DNA from: Chara braunii
Lineage: Eukaryota > Streptophyta > Charophyceae > Charales > Characeae
Assembly (NCBI GenBank): GCA_003427395.1
Contig: BFEA01000506.1
Coordinates: 997,248 to 1,026,625 of the forward strand
Direction: 5' to 3'
DNA length: 29,378 nucleotides
This document shows, one piece after another, positions 19,471-29,215 of the stretch. The number at the start of each line of letters is the position of its first letter. The first letter of the stretch is position 1. A model generated the notes under the pieces. That model saw only the letters and a program-made list of their open reading frames with translations, was not told the origin of the DNA and made no database searches. The translations under genes were made by a program, and so were the position numbers.

Positions 19471-20326
19471 AAAACTCACGACGACGACGATATCCCCCAT
19501 GATGACGCACAGATTATAATGACACACTACGACAATCGCGGGGAGGTCCGGTGTGTGGTGGGGCGACAACAAAGCGAAGCGCCTCGGCCAAGTCGAATTA
19601 ATCCGAACCACACCGGTGGCATTTTTGGATTTACCACATGCGCAAAGGGATTCACGACGTCGCACGGTCTGATAAACTTGTACGTCGTGGCGCAGCCTGT
19701 CGTGGTTGCACGTATCTGGACAGTCTCTGTTGAAATCGGATAAATCCGAGCCACACCCGTCTTAAATACTCAAGGACGAAGACACACCGTGCGAAATTCG
19801 GTTGGATCCGACGACAGCATGGGAATAAGGGAAGCTTGGATGGTTGGATGGGCGTCAACAGACCGTGGGGTCCATCCGCCGGTCCCCGTCTCGGATTAAT
19901 CCGAGCCTCATTTGCGAAGTTCAGGTTCAACCGAACCGAACCTCCGGCAAGATAGGGCTAACCCAGTGCTCGCAGGTTGGTGATGAAAACACGTGCTGTA
20001 GATGGCCGTTTGTGGACGACCGTCTCTGGACCGCGCTGGTCGAATTCGGATGCATCCGAGTCACAACCGTTACCGACTCAGAAGGATAAGAAAACTCGAG
20101 TTCGGTACGGGCCGACAGGGGGAGGTCCACACCGTTTTGGAGCTCGGATTCATCCGAACTACTACGGCGGACTTTACAATCCACTTGTCGACTTAGGATG
20201 ACAACGTATTCGTCTTCGTCTGCCGTATCAGCGTTCTAGGGCCTTCTTGCGAGGTGTTGCTTTGCCCAGTGCACGTGCCTATGCGACATCGGTTTTTCGA
20301 CTGCGCCTGCTTCAGATGTCTCCGAT

Positions 20327-20361
20327 CTATCCCACGGTCTTCGTTTTCGACCGTGGGATAG
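20327..20361. repeat. Perfect 13-bp-stem hairpin
   Basis: CTATCCCACGGTC at 20327-20339 is exactly complementary to GACCGTGGGATAG at 20349-20361, around a nine-base loop. It lies just before the last palindrome of the array and about 200 bases upstream of the giant gene. No T-run follows, so there is no reason to call a terminator. Confidence 0.75.
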
Positions 20362-20565
20362 TGTGACGAGGATGGCTCACGATGCCTCGGATTCATCCGA
20401 AACGTGCAGGCTTGTGGACCACTGTTGTCTAACTATGACTGAACTTCGTTCTTTTGGAGTTCGGGTGACCGATAACAGAATACGTATTGTGGGTCGTGGT
20501 TGATGTTGGGACGTGCTGACTGTTCCGAGTGAATGTGGGTTCATTTCCTCCGTGTGTTTCAGGGA

Positions 20566-21438
20566 ATGGCTTCGCACGGACGAGGCCGCTCCGCTGGTGG
20601 TTCCGCCCCGCACGGAGAGGAGCGTCGAGGGACGACGTTGTCGCCGACAAGGGAAACGAGTCGGGGAGTTGGAGATGGGGAGGAAGAACGACGTGCTCAA
20701 AACTTGTGGTGCGACTACAGCAAACGCGTCTGGTATTTGGACTGGGCGAGCCAGGACGGCTCCGACCCGTTGCAACCACCGTGCGGGCCGCTCTTGTTCG
20801 TCGCCGTTCGCGCCGACAGAAGTGATGGTTCTGTCGACGACATCGAAAAGGGATGCAAGGTTGCCGGGAGGGTGTTCGGCGGGTACGGCCGTCGTGCGAA
20901 GTCTTTGCCTCACTTTCTCCCGCTAGCGCCGGGGCACGACGAAGCCGTTCACGTCACAGACTTCCTCGAGGTCTGGGCGAAATCTGGTACCTCTGTCAGT
21001 GTCATGGACGTCGGACCTGGAACATCGATCAGTGGTCCTGTTGGGTTCGCGGGAGGAGAGTGCTCTGAAAGGGAGATGGGAAGTCAAGGTGGCCTACCAG
21101 CTACGCCTCCTGATCAAGAGGTGGGCATGTCAGACAACTCGGAGGACGACCATCCTCGTGCTCCTTTGAAACCGGGCTTGCATGTATCTCGCCGCCACGG
21201 TTTGCTTGGGGAGTCGATGCCACATGGAGGCGGCAATGGCGAACGTTGCGACAGGGCTCAGAATCGACGACTCCTCGTGGTCTGGTCGAAAGGATCGATT
21301 CGTTCGTTCGTGGCATGCAGGTGGCCGAGGTTTCGCCTGGAGATCGAGCGGGTGGTCCGCAGGTTCGAGAGGTGCGTAGGTCAGATTAGACGACTCGCCG
21401 GGCCCGACCAGCGCCGGGGGAACTGCAGACGAAGTTGA
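20566..21438 (+). pseudogene. Giant gene: N-terminal block
   Basis: The first ATG at 20566 follows a TTTCAG acceptor-like run and begins MASHGRGRSAGGSAP, a disordered Gly/Ser/Arg tail. A conserved-looking patch NLWCDYSKRVWYLDWAS follows at about 20700-20755. The formal frame runs to TGA at 21436-21438, but from about 21230 phase 0 reads better (LVERIDSFVRGMQVAEVSPG), so the real frame probably leaves earlier. Function unknown. Confidence 0.5.
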
Positions 21439-21689
21439 TCCAGGAACGAGAAGCAAGTGGGAACGTCGCCGGTAAGGAGGAGGTGTCCGAGCAGGGGCTG
21501 TTCGGTGAGAAATCGGCTGAAAAGACTAAGGCGGGAGGCAAGCGCAACTTGCCGGATGAGGAAGAGTGAGAGGGACTATATGCTCTGAAAAGGCAGAGGA
21601 AGGTAGGAGGGAGTGCTCGGACGCCAACAACACGAGAGGGCGAGAAGAGGAAAAGGATTGGAGGTGGGGATGAAACGCCAAAAGACTCG

Positions 21690-22160
21690 TTGACACAGCG
21701 AAAAACCGGTGAGTCTTCCGGGAAAAGGGCGAAATCATCGAGGGGGAAGAAAGCAAACGAGGGCGACAGCGGGGAGGGGGATGACGACGTGGAGATTAAC
21801 CTCAACGTCTTTAACCTCGACAATGTGTTCTTCCTCGAGATGCAGACAGGGGTGCAGAAGGACGTCGTGTTGCATATCCATCCCGACAGAATATTAGCTA
21901 TTCCTGACTGGGAAGACGCGTATAACCATCGATCCTTGGACGAGTTCCTCGTTGATACCATCGCGTCGGCTATGATCGACAGCTACGAACGTAAAGACAT
22001 GAGATACACGAAGCCCATTTTCGTTCTCGCTCCGATCGTCGCGCCTCCAGAGAACGGCGAGCCTGCTGTGGCGTGCTGCCTGCTGACTTCGACAGCTCAC
22101 ACCCAAAGAAATACCGGTATTATCCTGTGTGTGGACAACATAACGCGAGGGCGGCGATGA
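21690..22160 (+). pseudogene. Giant gene: ParB/Srx-like segment, frameshifted
   Basis: After a Lys-rich acidic lead the frame reads VFFLEMQTGVQKDVVLHIHP, then a helix-rich stretch ending ERKDMRYTKPIFVLAPI. The next strand is in phase 2: FDSSHPKKYRYYPVCGQHNA and RAAM at about 22090-22159, with GQHNARAA at 22133-22156. This order (helix pair, P-I-x-V strand, then a Y-x-V-x-G-x-H-x-x-x-A strand-turn-helix) resembles the ParB/sulfiredoxin fold, where the last motif is normally GxHRxxA. The Arg is displaced here. The call is by motif only. A one-base shift near 22070 separates the two halves, and the phase-0 tail beyond it is not real. Confidence 0.45.
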
Positions 22161-24365
22161 TGGTGAAAGACCATCCCGTGTTTGATAACTACAACTTCTG
22201 CAAATGACCGTTCAGACCGATCTACTTCCCTGACGACGAGTTCGACGACTACGCCCATGTCAGCTGCGAAGACAACATGAAAGACAAGAAGAATCCACCG
22301 CGCTTGCAGGTTTTGTCTATGCGGGACATTCGTAATATCTGGAAATTTAAGGGCAAACCTCGTGTGGTGCTCGGCAATGCCTCGAAGAAACAGGACGAGG
22401 TGCGAAAGTGGGTGCGGTTCATAGCGTTGGCAATGAAGAAGACGCCGTACACGCCTATCTGGAACCTGTCAACGGAAGCAAAGAAAAGGAAGGAATGGGT
22501 TGAGAAACTTCGATACTACCTCCCGCTGGCCATGGCAGATGACTCCGTCTTCGCTTTGGGGTTGAAGTTCTATGAGGAGTGGTCGAAAATGAAACTCCTT
22601 GCTTTCGACGGCCGGCGTTGGACTGAAAAGCCACCCACCCATGAGGAGGTGGCCAAGCCAGGACTCTCCACTGTGACTGATAGCCAGGGGCTGAAGAAAC
22701 ACGTCTGGTACGTGAAGGTGGACGACCCGTCGTTGAAAAAGGGCTGGGGGAAGCCAAAGAAAGGCGCGGAGGAGAAAACTTTCTACGTCCAAGTTCCAGA
22801 GCCGGATGTCCATTGCTGGAAGGAATTGGTGGACTTGACGGACCGCGAGAAGAAAAGGCTGTTGAACGGCGTTTTGAACCTTAACGTCGTGTGGGTTGAA
22901 ACGAGTAGCAAAAATTTGGCCGAGCAGGGGAAGTTCAGTGTCAAAGAGATGGTAGACATAATAAAAATGGACCGGATTATGCTGAGGCTGTGGCACTACG
23001 TTGACTTCGAGTACGAGGAAATGGATAAGCGGGAGTGGAATGTCAACTCCACGTTCTTCAGGTCCAAGAAACAACTGTTCAAAGAGTTCAAAGACAGAGG
23101 TCTCGACGACAAGCTTTGAAACGAGAGCAGGAGATTTTTCACGGACACCACATACGTCAACAAGTGCCCTCAGTTTCTCTGGTGCCAACATGACAACAAC
23201 ATCAAGAGAACGGCGGCCCTCGTCAACGACCAACATTTCCCGGCGGAGTGGAAGTGTGTCATCCTTTCGGTGATCACTGGAGATCGCGCCAAAGGTAAAA
23301 AAAAACCTCGGGGCGTTGATGAATGCATCAACATTATGTGGACAAGGACAAGCGCCTTGACGACGCTGGCCCAGTTTAACGTCGACCCATTGAGTGCCAA
23401 AGATCATAAGGAGGCGCTGGGAAAACTAGGGCATCAACTACGCTCCCACACTTGCGTGCTCGACTTGTGCGGTGCTGTGGACCGTGCGCAATGAGACTCT
23501 GGGGCATTTGCGTCTCGGAGTGAGTTGCTGGGCTTCGTTTGTCAGGACTACTGGACATTGGTGGTATTCGTCCCCTGCCTGCGGAACCTCTCCTTCATGA
23601 CATGTTTGTCTGCGCTTGGGGCTACCCGATGCTACACGGGGAAGTGGGTTCAGAAGACGGCATCGAAGAAGACGCATCATTTCGGAAACAGCGTCTGGGA
23701 GGAGCCGGATGTGATAAACATCCTTTTCAAAGGCGAGGATCCTCGGCTGCTGACTCACCCGGTGTACGAGGGAGCTGTTGCTGAAGACGACGCCGCCGCT
23801 CTCCGGAGGAAACAGAAAGTGACACCCACGGATGTGGAGGAGAAGTCTTTCAAGTCTTTGACTTTCGCGGACATCGGAAACCTGACCCAGAGGGGCGCTC
23901 TGTACAAGGACGGCGAGCGGAATCCGAATCAGTTGTGCAATAAGCTTCTTTTCTTCTGAGGTGTGGCGGATGCCGTGCTGTTCTTGGGCAAGCCGCACGT
24001 GCAGGTGGTGTGGAGTCTGCTTCAGCAGGGAAGGCACATCTTGGCCATGGATGGGGACACAACGCAGCTCGAATACACCGTGCAGTATGTCACCCATGAA
24101 GTGTCGTCCAAGGCTTACCCATGCAATTTCCACCATGTCGTGGTCGAGCCCGTTTATGACCCGAACAAGGACATGTTCTTCAAGTTCACTCCGAAGAAAA
24201 GGCGCCAGGTCTACTCCTTCCTTTACGGCGAACAACCAAGGTTGAGATTTGACCCGCAGTACGTGGTGCGGAAGGAAGTCGCCATTGCGGTCCTCCAGGG
24301 CTACCACAGAGCGAGTCGGGCCGGCGCTGTGAGCTTCATTAAGAGGCTGGAATATGTCTTTTTTA
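22157..24365 (+). pseudogene. Giant gene: Trp-rich central block, four in-frame TGAs
   Basis: Phase 2 stays open from the GQHNARAA motif to about 24365 except for TGA at 22205, 23117, 23492 and 23957. The flanking sequence continues sensibly through each (NYNFCK*PFRPIYFP, GLDDKL*NESRRFF, AVDRAQ*DSGAF, NKLLFF*GVADAVLF). The protein is rich in Trp (EWVEKLRYY, VWYVKVDDP, CWKELVDLTDREKKR, LWHYVDFEYEE). The part after 23957 (GVADAVLFLGKPHVQVVW, then LLQQGRHILAMDGD) looks like the glycine-containing turn and acidic strand end of a class I methyltransferase, but the fit is loose and no clear DPPY-type motif is intact. The function is not established. Confidence 0.45.
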
Positions 24366-24366
24366 G

Positions 24367-25122
24367 GAGGATGTTGTCGATCCGGCGAACTTCACTTTGG
24401 ATAAGTACAAGCTGGCATTCGGTGAGGAGGACGACTTCAATATCGAGACTGAGCAGGAGGAGAGCGTTGAGGACGACCTCTTCGATTTGGACGGGCAATT
24501 GACCCTCTACAACGCCCAAGTTTCTGAGTCGCCATCAGTATGCAAACCGGGGATACCTCTCGCTACACCTACCTCGGGCGGTCCCACGCCCGTGTCCTCC
24601 TCAGCGCCGGTCAAGAGGGGTGGGTTGTCCCGTCTGAGGAGTTCGCCGGGGGAGCCTATTTGTCTCACACCGCAGCCCGAACGTCTTCGACCCGGCCATC
24701 CAATTCCTTCGGACCATCCGCATCTCAAGGCTCCTGCGACTCCCTTCCACATGGGCGACAAACACACCTTCTCCACAGCCGAAGATTGGGGCCATGATAT
24801 TGTCTGGCACCCAGACCATTTTCAGCCAGTCCTTCTCGACGGCGAATGGGCAGTGGCTGTGAGGGACGTAAGTGGAGGGTGGATATATGACGATCGTTGG
24901 GGCCTCGAGACATTCAAATCTCGCGCCTACGATGCGGTATTGGAGAGATTAAGTGAGGTCAATCGAGGAAATAAGGACGACCCTACTCTTCGCGAATACG
25001 GGGACACGCTGTTCGAGTTCTTGCAGTCAAATAAATGGCTGGAAGTGTCCTCCGCGTTCTACGCCCTTCCGTCAAGCCCGTCAATAAAGCGAGTTGGGAG
25101 TTGCCTGGGGTCACCACGCTAG
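24367..25122 (+). pseudogene. Giant gene: acidic and Trp-containing block
   Basis: After a one-base shift in a T-run near 24362, phase 1 reads EDVVDPANFTLDKYKLAFGE, then an acidic patch (EQEESVEDDLFDLDGQL), a Pro/Ser-rich linker and a compact stretch AEDWGHDIVWHPDHFQPVLL, EWAVAVRDVSGGWIYDDRWG, FKSRAYDAVLERLSEVN. The last part appears folded. I do not recognise it. The phase changes again near 25070. Confidence 0.45.
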
Positions 25123-26670
25123 CAGGAGTTGTGAAGCGCAAGTCTCGCGGAAAGGACGGCGACGGGGATGATGAAGGCGGCGGGCAACGAGGTACCGGAG
25201 GTGGAAGTGAACAGCGTTCGACGAAACAGCGGTTTTCGGGGCACGCAGGAGGCGGAGAGGGGAAAAAGGGCAGCCGGGAGAAGAAGAAGCCTCGCAGCGG
25301 AGAGAAAACAAAGCATCACAGAGGAGACGGGCAGGGGTCCGATGTCGACCGCGACGAGGACGGTGGGGTTCTGGCGGTAACAGGCAGCACCTCACTGGAG
25401 ACGGGGAACGACTTGAGGCCTGCGTGTATTACGCGGCTTGGCGACCAGGACCCTGTGATTAGCTCCACCAGTGAAACACAGTTTGTCGATGCGGTTGGCG
25501 GGGCGAGTGTCGCAAAGCATGGAACATGCTTCGCTCAACTCCAAAAACGGTTGGCAGATTGTCTCGGATCAATCCGAACCTCGGAGACGACCTCGTTGTC
25601 TGGAACTCAGTGCCTTCCAGGAAGCTAGACGACAACATACCACGGGTCCGGCAGCGACAAGCTGGAACCATGTTCAATTTCGCCTCAAAAGGAATTTCGG
25701 ATTAATCCGAACCGCGAAGGCCGTGCCATCAAGGGAGCACAACTGTCTACAGAACTCGAACAGGTGGTCCGGGTTTCCGAAAACCGTGGCGATGAAATTC
25801 AGATTCATCCGAACCAGGAAGTCATGTCTGCCATGACAGACGATCGGTGTCAAGATGCAGTAATGCTGTGCGTGGAAGCCCACAAGGAGCTGCAGGCGGA
25901 GTGTCGGACTGAGGGTGAGTTGGCGACCAGTTCCAATGTCGAGCCCAACACACTCGGAGCCGAGTTAGCAGTCGTAAGCGACTCCCCGGTGAAAGTGGTC
26001 ATGTCGGCGTCATTGGAAACTGCAGGGGCTCGGAGGAATCCGAACGAGGACCCTGTGAACATCTCCCTCCCAGATGCATCTTTGGCGACGACCGTGATTC
26101 GGATTCATCCGAGGCACACGGATAAAGGACTTCAACTGGCAGGCGTTGAGGATTATCGACTACTGACGAATTTGGACAAGGACAATTCCACCGACGACCG
26201 GATTGATCCGACACTCAACGACGTCGGGATGGAGCTACCAGTTCAGCCAGGATACGACGATCCCTTGTACTCCGCCCTTCACAACGAGGCGATGGGGGAG
26301 GACGTTCTGAAGAAGGCCTCTGACGCTATTGGAGATAGATTTCTCTATTTGAGTGACGACGACAAAGACACAGCGTACGGGGACAAGAAGTTAAGGGGGG
26401 GAGAGGTGTTGTTGGACATCCATGGGACATTGAGCCCAACACAATACGACATAGTGGCAATGGAGAAAACACAACCTGTCGATGTTGTGGACGTCGACGA
26501 TCTTTGTCCGAAGACGAATATACCGTCTACGGTCATCGACGCCGACATCTCGAGCCTGTCAAGTTTCCCTGTGGGTTTGGAGCACGTCGTCGCCGCGTCG
26601 ACGCGCGCAGGGGTGCCAATCGTGCTGGGACTGCCGTCGGTGGGCTCTGGTGAAGTGGTAGCTAGGCCTG
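25035..26670 (+). pseudogene. Giant gene: basic then acidic linker with palindromes
   Basis: Phase 0 runs from NKASWELPGVTTLAGVVKRK through Lys/Arg/Gly-rich low complexity (a likely nuclear localisation region) to a single TAG at 25626-25628. It then continues open to 26681 through acidic, Val/Asp-rich sequence. Six palindrome-family sites lie in the frame (25562, 25698, 25799, 26031, 26097, 26198), translated as SIRTS, RINPN, IHPNQ, RNPNE, RIHPR and RIDPT. A donor-like GGTAAG at 26670-26675 suggests the exon ends there, because the formal TGA lies only a few bases inside the putative intron. The region is disordered in character and probably serves as a linker. Confidence 0.45.
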
Positions 26671-26877
26671 GTAAGCACTGACTTTCTCTGCTTTCTTCCC
26701 GCTCGTCAGCCCGTTCGTGAAGTGTTGTTTGCTTCGTCGATTTCGGGAAGGTGTATAGGTGGGCCGCCAACTGGATTGTGACGATCTGCTTCGTGAGGTG
26801 CTGTTTGCTTGGTTGCTCTTGTGAACTTGTGTTGTTGATCTCCTGCTGAACTGTCTGGGTGGCTATTTCTTGTACAG
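26671..26877 (+). other. Probable intron
   Basis: It starts GTAAGC right after CCTG and ends in a pyrimidine-rich run TATTTCTTGTACAG. Removing the 207 bases joins phase 0 on both sides, and the downstream exon reads RRTRGQTPMSQEPPALARLS and then LVLGSRARLVAEAAGVAEKD, with one TAG at 27000. Inferred from splice consensus only. Confidence 0.5.
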
Positions 26878-27358
26878 GTCGACGAACTCGTGGACAAACA
26901 CCCATGTCGCAGGAGCCGCCTGCCCTCGCCAGGTTGTCAGTCCGGGTTGCGGGAGGCACTGGTCGTCGCAATGTCACTGATGCGTTTCCTGGGGACACTT
27001 AGCCTCGAGGCCCTCCCAGAGGGGTAGTCGTGCTCGTATTGGGCTCCCGCGCAAGACTCGTTGCAGAGGCAGCGGGTGTTGCCGAAAAAGACTGCAAGGA
27101 ATTCCTTCTCGAGGCTTGCAGGGATATAAAGGACAGTGCTAGTTTAGAATCAACTGTGTGTAGAAGGTCCAGAAGTAGGGGTGACGTTATGCGTGAACTT
27201 TTTGGACCACAGAGTAGCAGTTCCTCGGACCATGGCCGCTAGGACGGCATTTTCTCATAGTGCCCCGTCCTTTGTGCTTGCTGTGTGCTGCGGGTGTTTG
27301 TTGAACAGGGTTTCCTCGAGATGGAAGAGCGGTCCTTGAAGACGTTATCTGCTCCCGG

Positions 27359-28009
27359 TTGCCGCTCACTATCATCGTCGCGCGTTTGCCGTCGCACAAT
27401 TTACAGGTATCCGTCAAGGACATCGTCGCACTCGTGGATAGATCCGTGAAGCTCAACGATGAGGTTGTCAATTTCTACATGGCGATGCTACTGGACGACT
27501 GCGGCCGGACTGCCGCTACCATGAAGACATACACCTTTAACTCCTTCGCCTCTTCACTGCTTCTACGAGGTCCGACAGCTGTTCTCAGATGCGCTACAGA
27601 TGTCGACCCCCTGTCCCATGACCTCGTCTTGGCACGAATGCACAAGGACGGCGAACACTGGAGCCTTTTGGCCATTGACTTCTCTAGACGTGTTTTGGAA
27701 ATCTATGATTCTTTCTCGTGTTCGTCATCCAAAGATTCTTTTTACTCCGCACTTCTGGATAAAATTGTTAAATTTTTGAACACGGTGGCAGGTGCCGCCG
27801 GTGATGGTCGCACTTTCGACCACTTCGCTCGCGAGGTCATCGTGAAAGGTGTCCCTGGGCAGCACGACGGGGCTAGTTGTGGGGTGTTCATGTTGATGTT
27901 CGCTTCCTGTTTGGCGACAGGTTTACGTCCACCTTTTGGTTTCTCCCATAGACACATCTCCTCTATCAGAGCTAGACTAGCTTTGGCGATTTGCGATATT
28001 GGTAGGTAA
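27359..28009 (+). CDS. Ulp1-type (C48) SUMO protease domain
   Basis: An intact frame ending in TAA at 28007-28009. The open frame reaches back to about 27308, just after GTTGAACAG, a likely splice acceptor; the TTG at 27359 is only a formal start. Numbering from 27359, KLNDEVVNFYM at 31-41 is the substrate-cleft motif (usually W-L-N-D). His100-Trp101 (GEHWSLLAID), Asp117 (EIYDSFS), Gln168 (VPGQHDGASCG) and Cys174 are the full catalytic set of Ulp1/SENP proteases. The domain length of about 200 residues is normal. Members cleave SUMO or related modifiers from nuclear proteins, and in plants some are carried by transposons. It is the only part of the giant gene with no stops or shifts. The terminal GGTAGGTAAGC also resembles a splice donor, so the end may not be final. 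Confidence 0.85.
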   Translation: MPLTIIVARLPSHNLQVSVKDIVALVDRSVKLNDEVVNFYMAMLLDDCGRTAATMKTYTFNSFASSLLLRGPTAVLRCATDVDPLSHDLVLARMHKDGEHWSLLAIDFSRRVLEIYDSFSCSSSKDSFYSALLDKIVKFLNTVAGAAGDGRTFDHFAREVIVKGVPGQHDGASCGVFMLMFASCLATGLRPPFGFSHRHISSIRARLALAICDIGR

Positions 28010-28628
28010 GCGTCTATCTCTTTGTTGATCCTGTAGTGTAGAAGGGTTGACGTAGAAGAACATTTCGTTCTTCTCCGGACGAAATTTGTTCCTTTTCATT
28101 TTTTCCGTGATGGACTGGTGGGTGTTCTCGGTTTGGTTCAGAGAAGAACTAGCTATCACTGCCAGGAAATCTCCGGGTGAACTTGTCATGTCCCCAGCGT
28201 GTTTGTCGTCGACAATATTGTTCTTTCTCATTGGATTTCAATTATCACGAACGTCTCCGTTGTTGGGGCGCCTGTTTCGTGATTGAATATCTAGCTTTCG
28301 TCATTTTGTGCCTTGTGTGGTGTGATGTTCTGCCCGCATACTCGGATGCATCCGGACTCGAACTAACTCTATGCTTTTCTGCCTCTCTCCCGAACTTCCC
28401 CCGTCGTCTACACTCATCTATGCATTTTCACTTTGAATGTTGTAAGGCGTCACAGAGAACAAAATACAGCACACGAGCCTCTTTATACATTTGATGGCTC
28501 GTTTGGCCCTCCGCACTGTGTGGTTTGTGATTCCGACATTGAATGTTGTCAATTCTTTGGCCCAGCAAAGCTCCCCTTCTGCACGAGCATTCATACATTC
28601 GGTTCCTATGCATTACCCAATACAATGA
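28010..28628. other. Spacer, no supported gene
   Basis: Short frames without domain signatures. One palindrome-family site (TCGGATGCATCCGGA) lies near 28341 and is slightly degraded. Confidence 0.4.
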
Positions 28629-28848
28629 AAAATTTGAATGTGCCGAGAGGGAAAACCCAAAAGGCAACGCCAATCGCTGCTCGAATGTGACGAGATTTGA
28701 ATTAAGGTGGCGCGGATGAAAATACAATTGCATGATTGGACAAAATTGGATGTGGTGACGGAAGGATAAATCACAAGGCGAAGCCGATTGATACTACAAA
28801 GTGACACAAACTGAATTGAGCTGGCACTCATGAACAAATGACCATTCA
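28629..28848. repeat. 112-bp tandem duplication
   Basis: AAATTTGAATGTGCCGAGAG at about 28629 recurs as AAATTGGATGTGGTGACGGA at about 28742. The following AAGGCNANGCC, GAATT and TGGC words keep register over about 105 bases. The copies are well diverged. Confidence 0.55.
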
Positions 28849-28854
28849 AGAATC

Positions 28855-28931
<77 letters not shown>

Positions 28932-28942
28932 ACACACACACC
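28855..28942. repeat. (CT)n then (CG)n and (CA)n microsatellites
   Basis: About 65 bases of pure CT repeats are followed by CGCGCGCG and then CACACACACA. This is a compound microsatellite. Confidence 0.95.
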
Positions 28943-29156
28943 CACAGCTGTGTCTAGTGCACTCATTTGCTGTTTGCTTCGGATTCCCTCTCCCCTGTCA
29001 TCTCGGATGCATCAGAACTTGGCTTACTCTCACCTAACGAAAAGCTTGCAACTCTTGTACAGCTACACTTATGGTTTTCGTATGTTCCTCGAACATGCGT
29101 CTCCTGTGTCACATGTCGACATGAAAAGAAAATTCAGTGCGATCATCCATACTCTC

Positions 29157-29215
29157 TCTGCCTCTCCCTGTGTCTCTGTCTATGTCCCTGTCTCTGTCTC
29201 TGTCTCCTTCTCCAT
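29157..29215. repeat. TGTCTC-type hexanucleotide repeat
   Basis: Degenerate runs of CTGTCTCTGTCTC and CCTGTGTCTCTGTC words. No gene is present. Degraded palindromes flank the area near 29003 and 29291. Confidence 0.75.

Larger units (their letters stand above)
19010..20400. repeat. Duplicated array with about a dozen palindromes
   Basis: Two overlapping duplications are visible. Bases around 19015-19125 resemble 19590-19700 (AATTAATCCGAACCACAC, GACGTCGC-like and TGATAAAC words). Bases around 19143-19290 resemble 19918-20070 (CAGGTCATTGAGGAAAACAC against CAGGTTGGTGATGAAAACAC, and AATTCGGATGCATCCGAGTC in both). Palindrome sites lie near 19019, 19143, 19251, 19296, 19592, 19737, 19798, 19893, 19918, 20045, 20144 and 20387, with varied central dinucleotides. 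Frames across the array are not genes. Confidence 0.7.
20566..28009 (+). pseudogene. Giant mobile-element-like gene, ParB-like to Ulp1, disrupted
   Basis: Successive open blocks on the forward strand read as one protein when followed through phase changes: frame 1 to about 21230, frame 0 to about 22070, frame 2 to about 24365, frame 1 to about 25070, frame 0 to 26670, a likely intron, frame 0 again to about 27240, and then the Ulp1 block in frame 2. In-frame stops lie at 21387 (TAG), 21567 (TGA), 22205 (TGA), 23117 (TGA), 23492 (TGA), 23957 (TGA), 25626 (TAG) and 27000 (TAG). Order of parts: Ser/Gly-rich N-terminus, ParB/Srx-like segment, Trp-rich core, basic linker, acidic linker, Ulp1 protease. 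Ulp1 proteases occur at the ends of several plant transposon genes (for example Ulp1-bearing Mutator-like elements), so a mobile-element origin is likely. It may alternatively be two genes with the protease separate. The large number of breaks argues for decay, unless some joints are introns. Confidence 0.55.

Noticed and set aside
22469-24307. Long minus-strand frames of 312 and 289 codons
   Set aside because: They are the antisense of the Trp-rich central block. The forward phase has recognisable continuity across stops and a consistent protein character.
20566-28009. Reassigned genetic code with TGA read as Trp
   Set aside because: TGG is used freely for Trp in the same frames, intact genes here end in TGA (5071), and TAG stops and true phase shifts are also present. 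Decay explains the pattern better.
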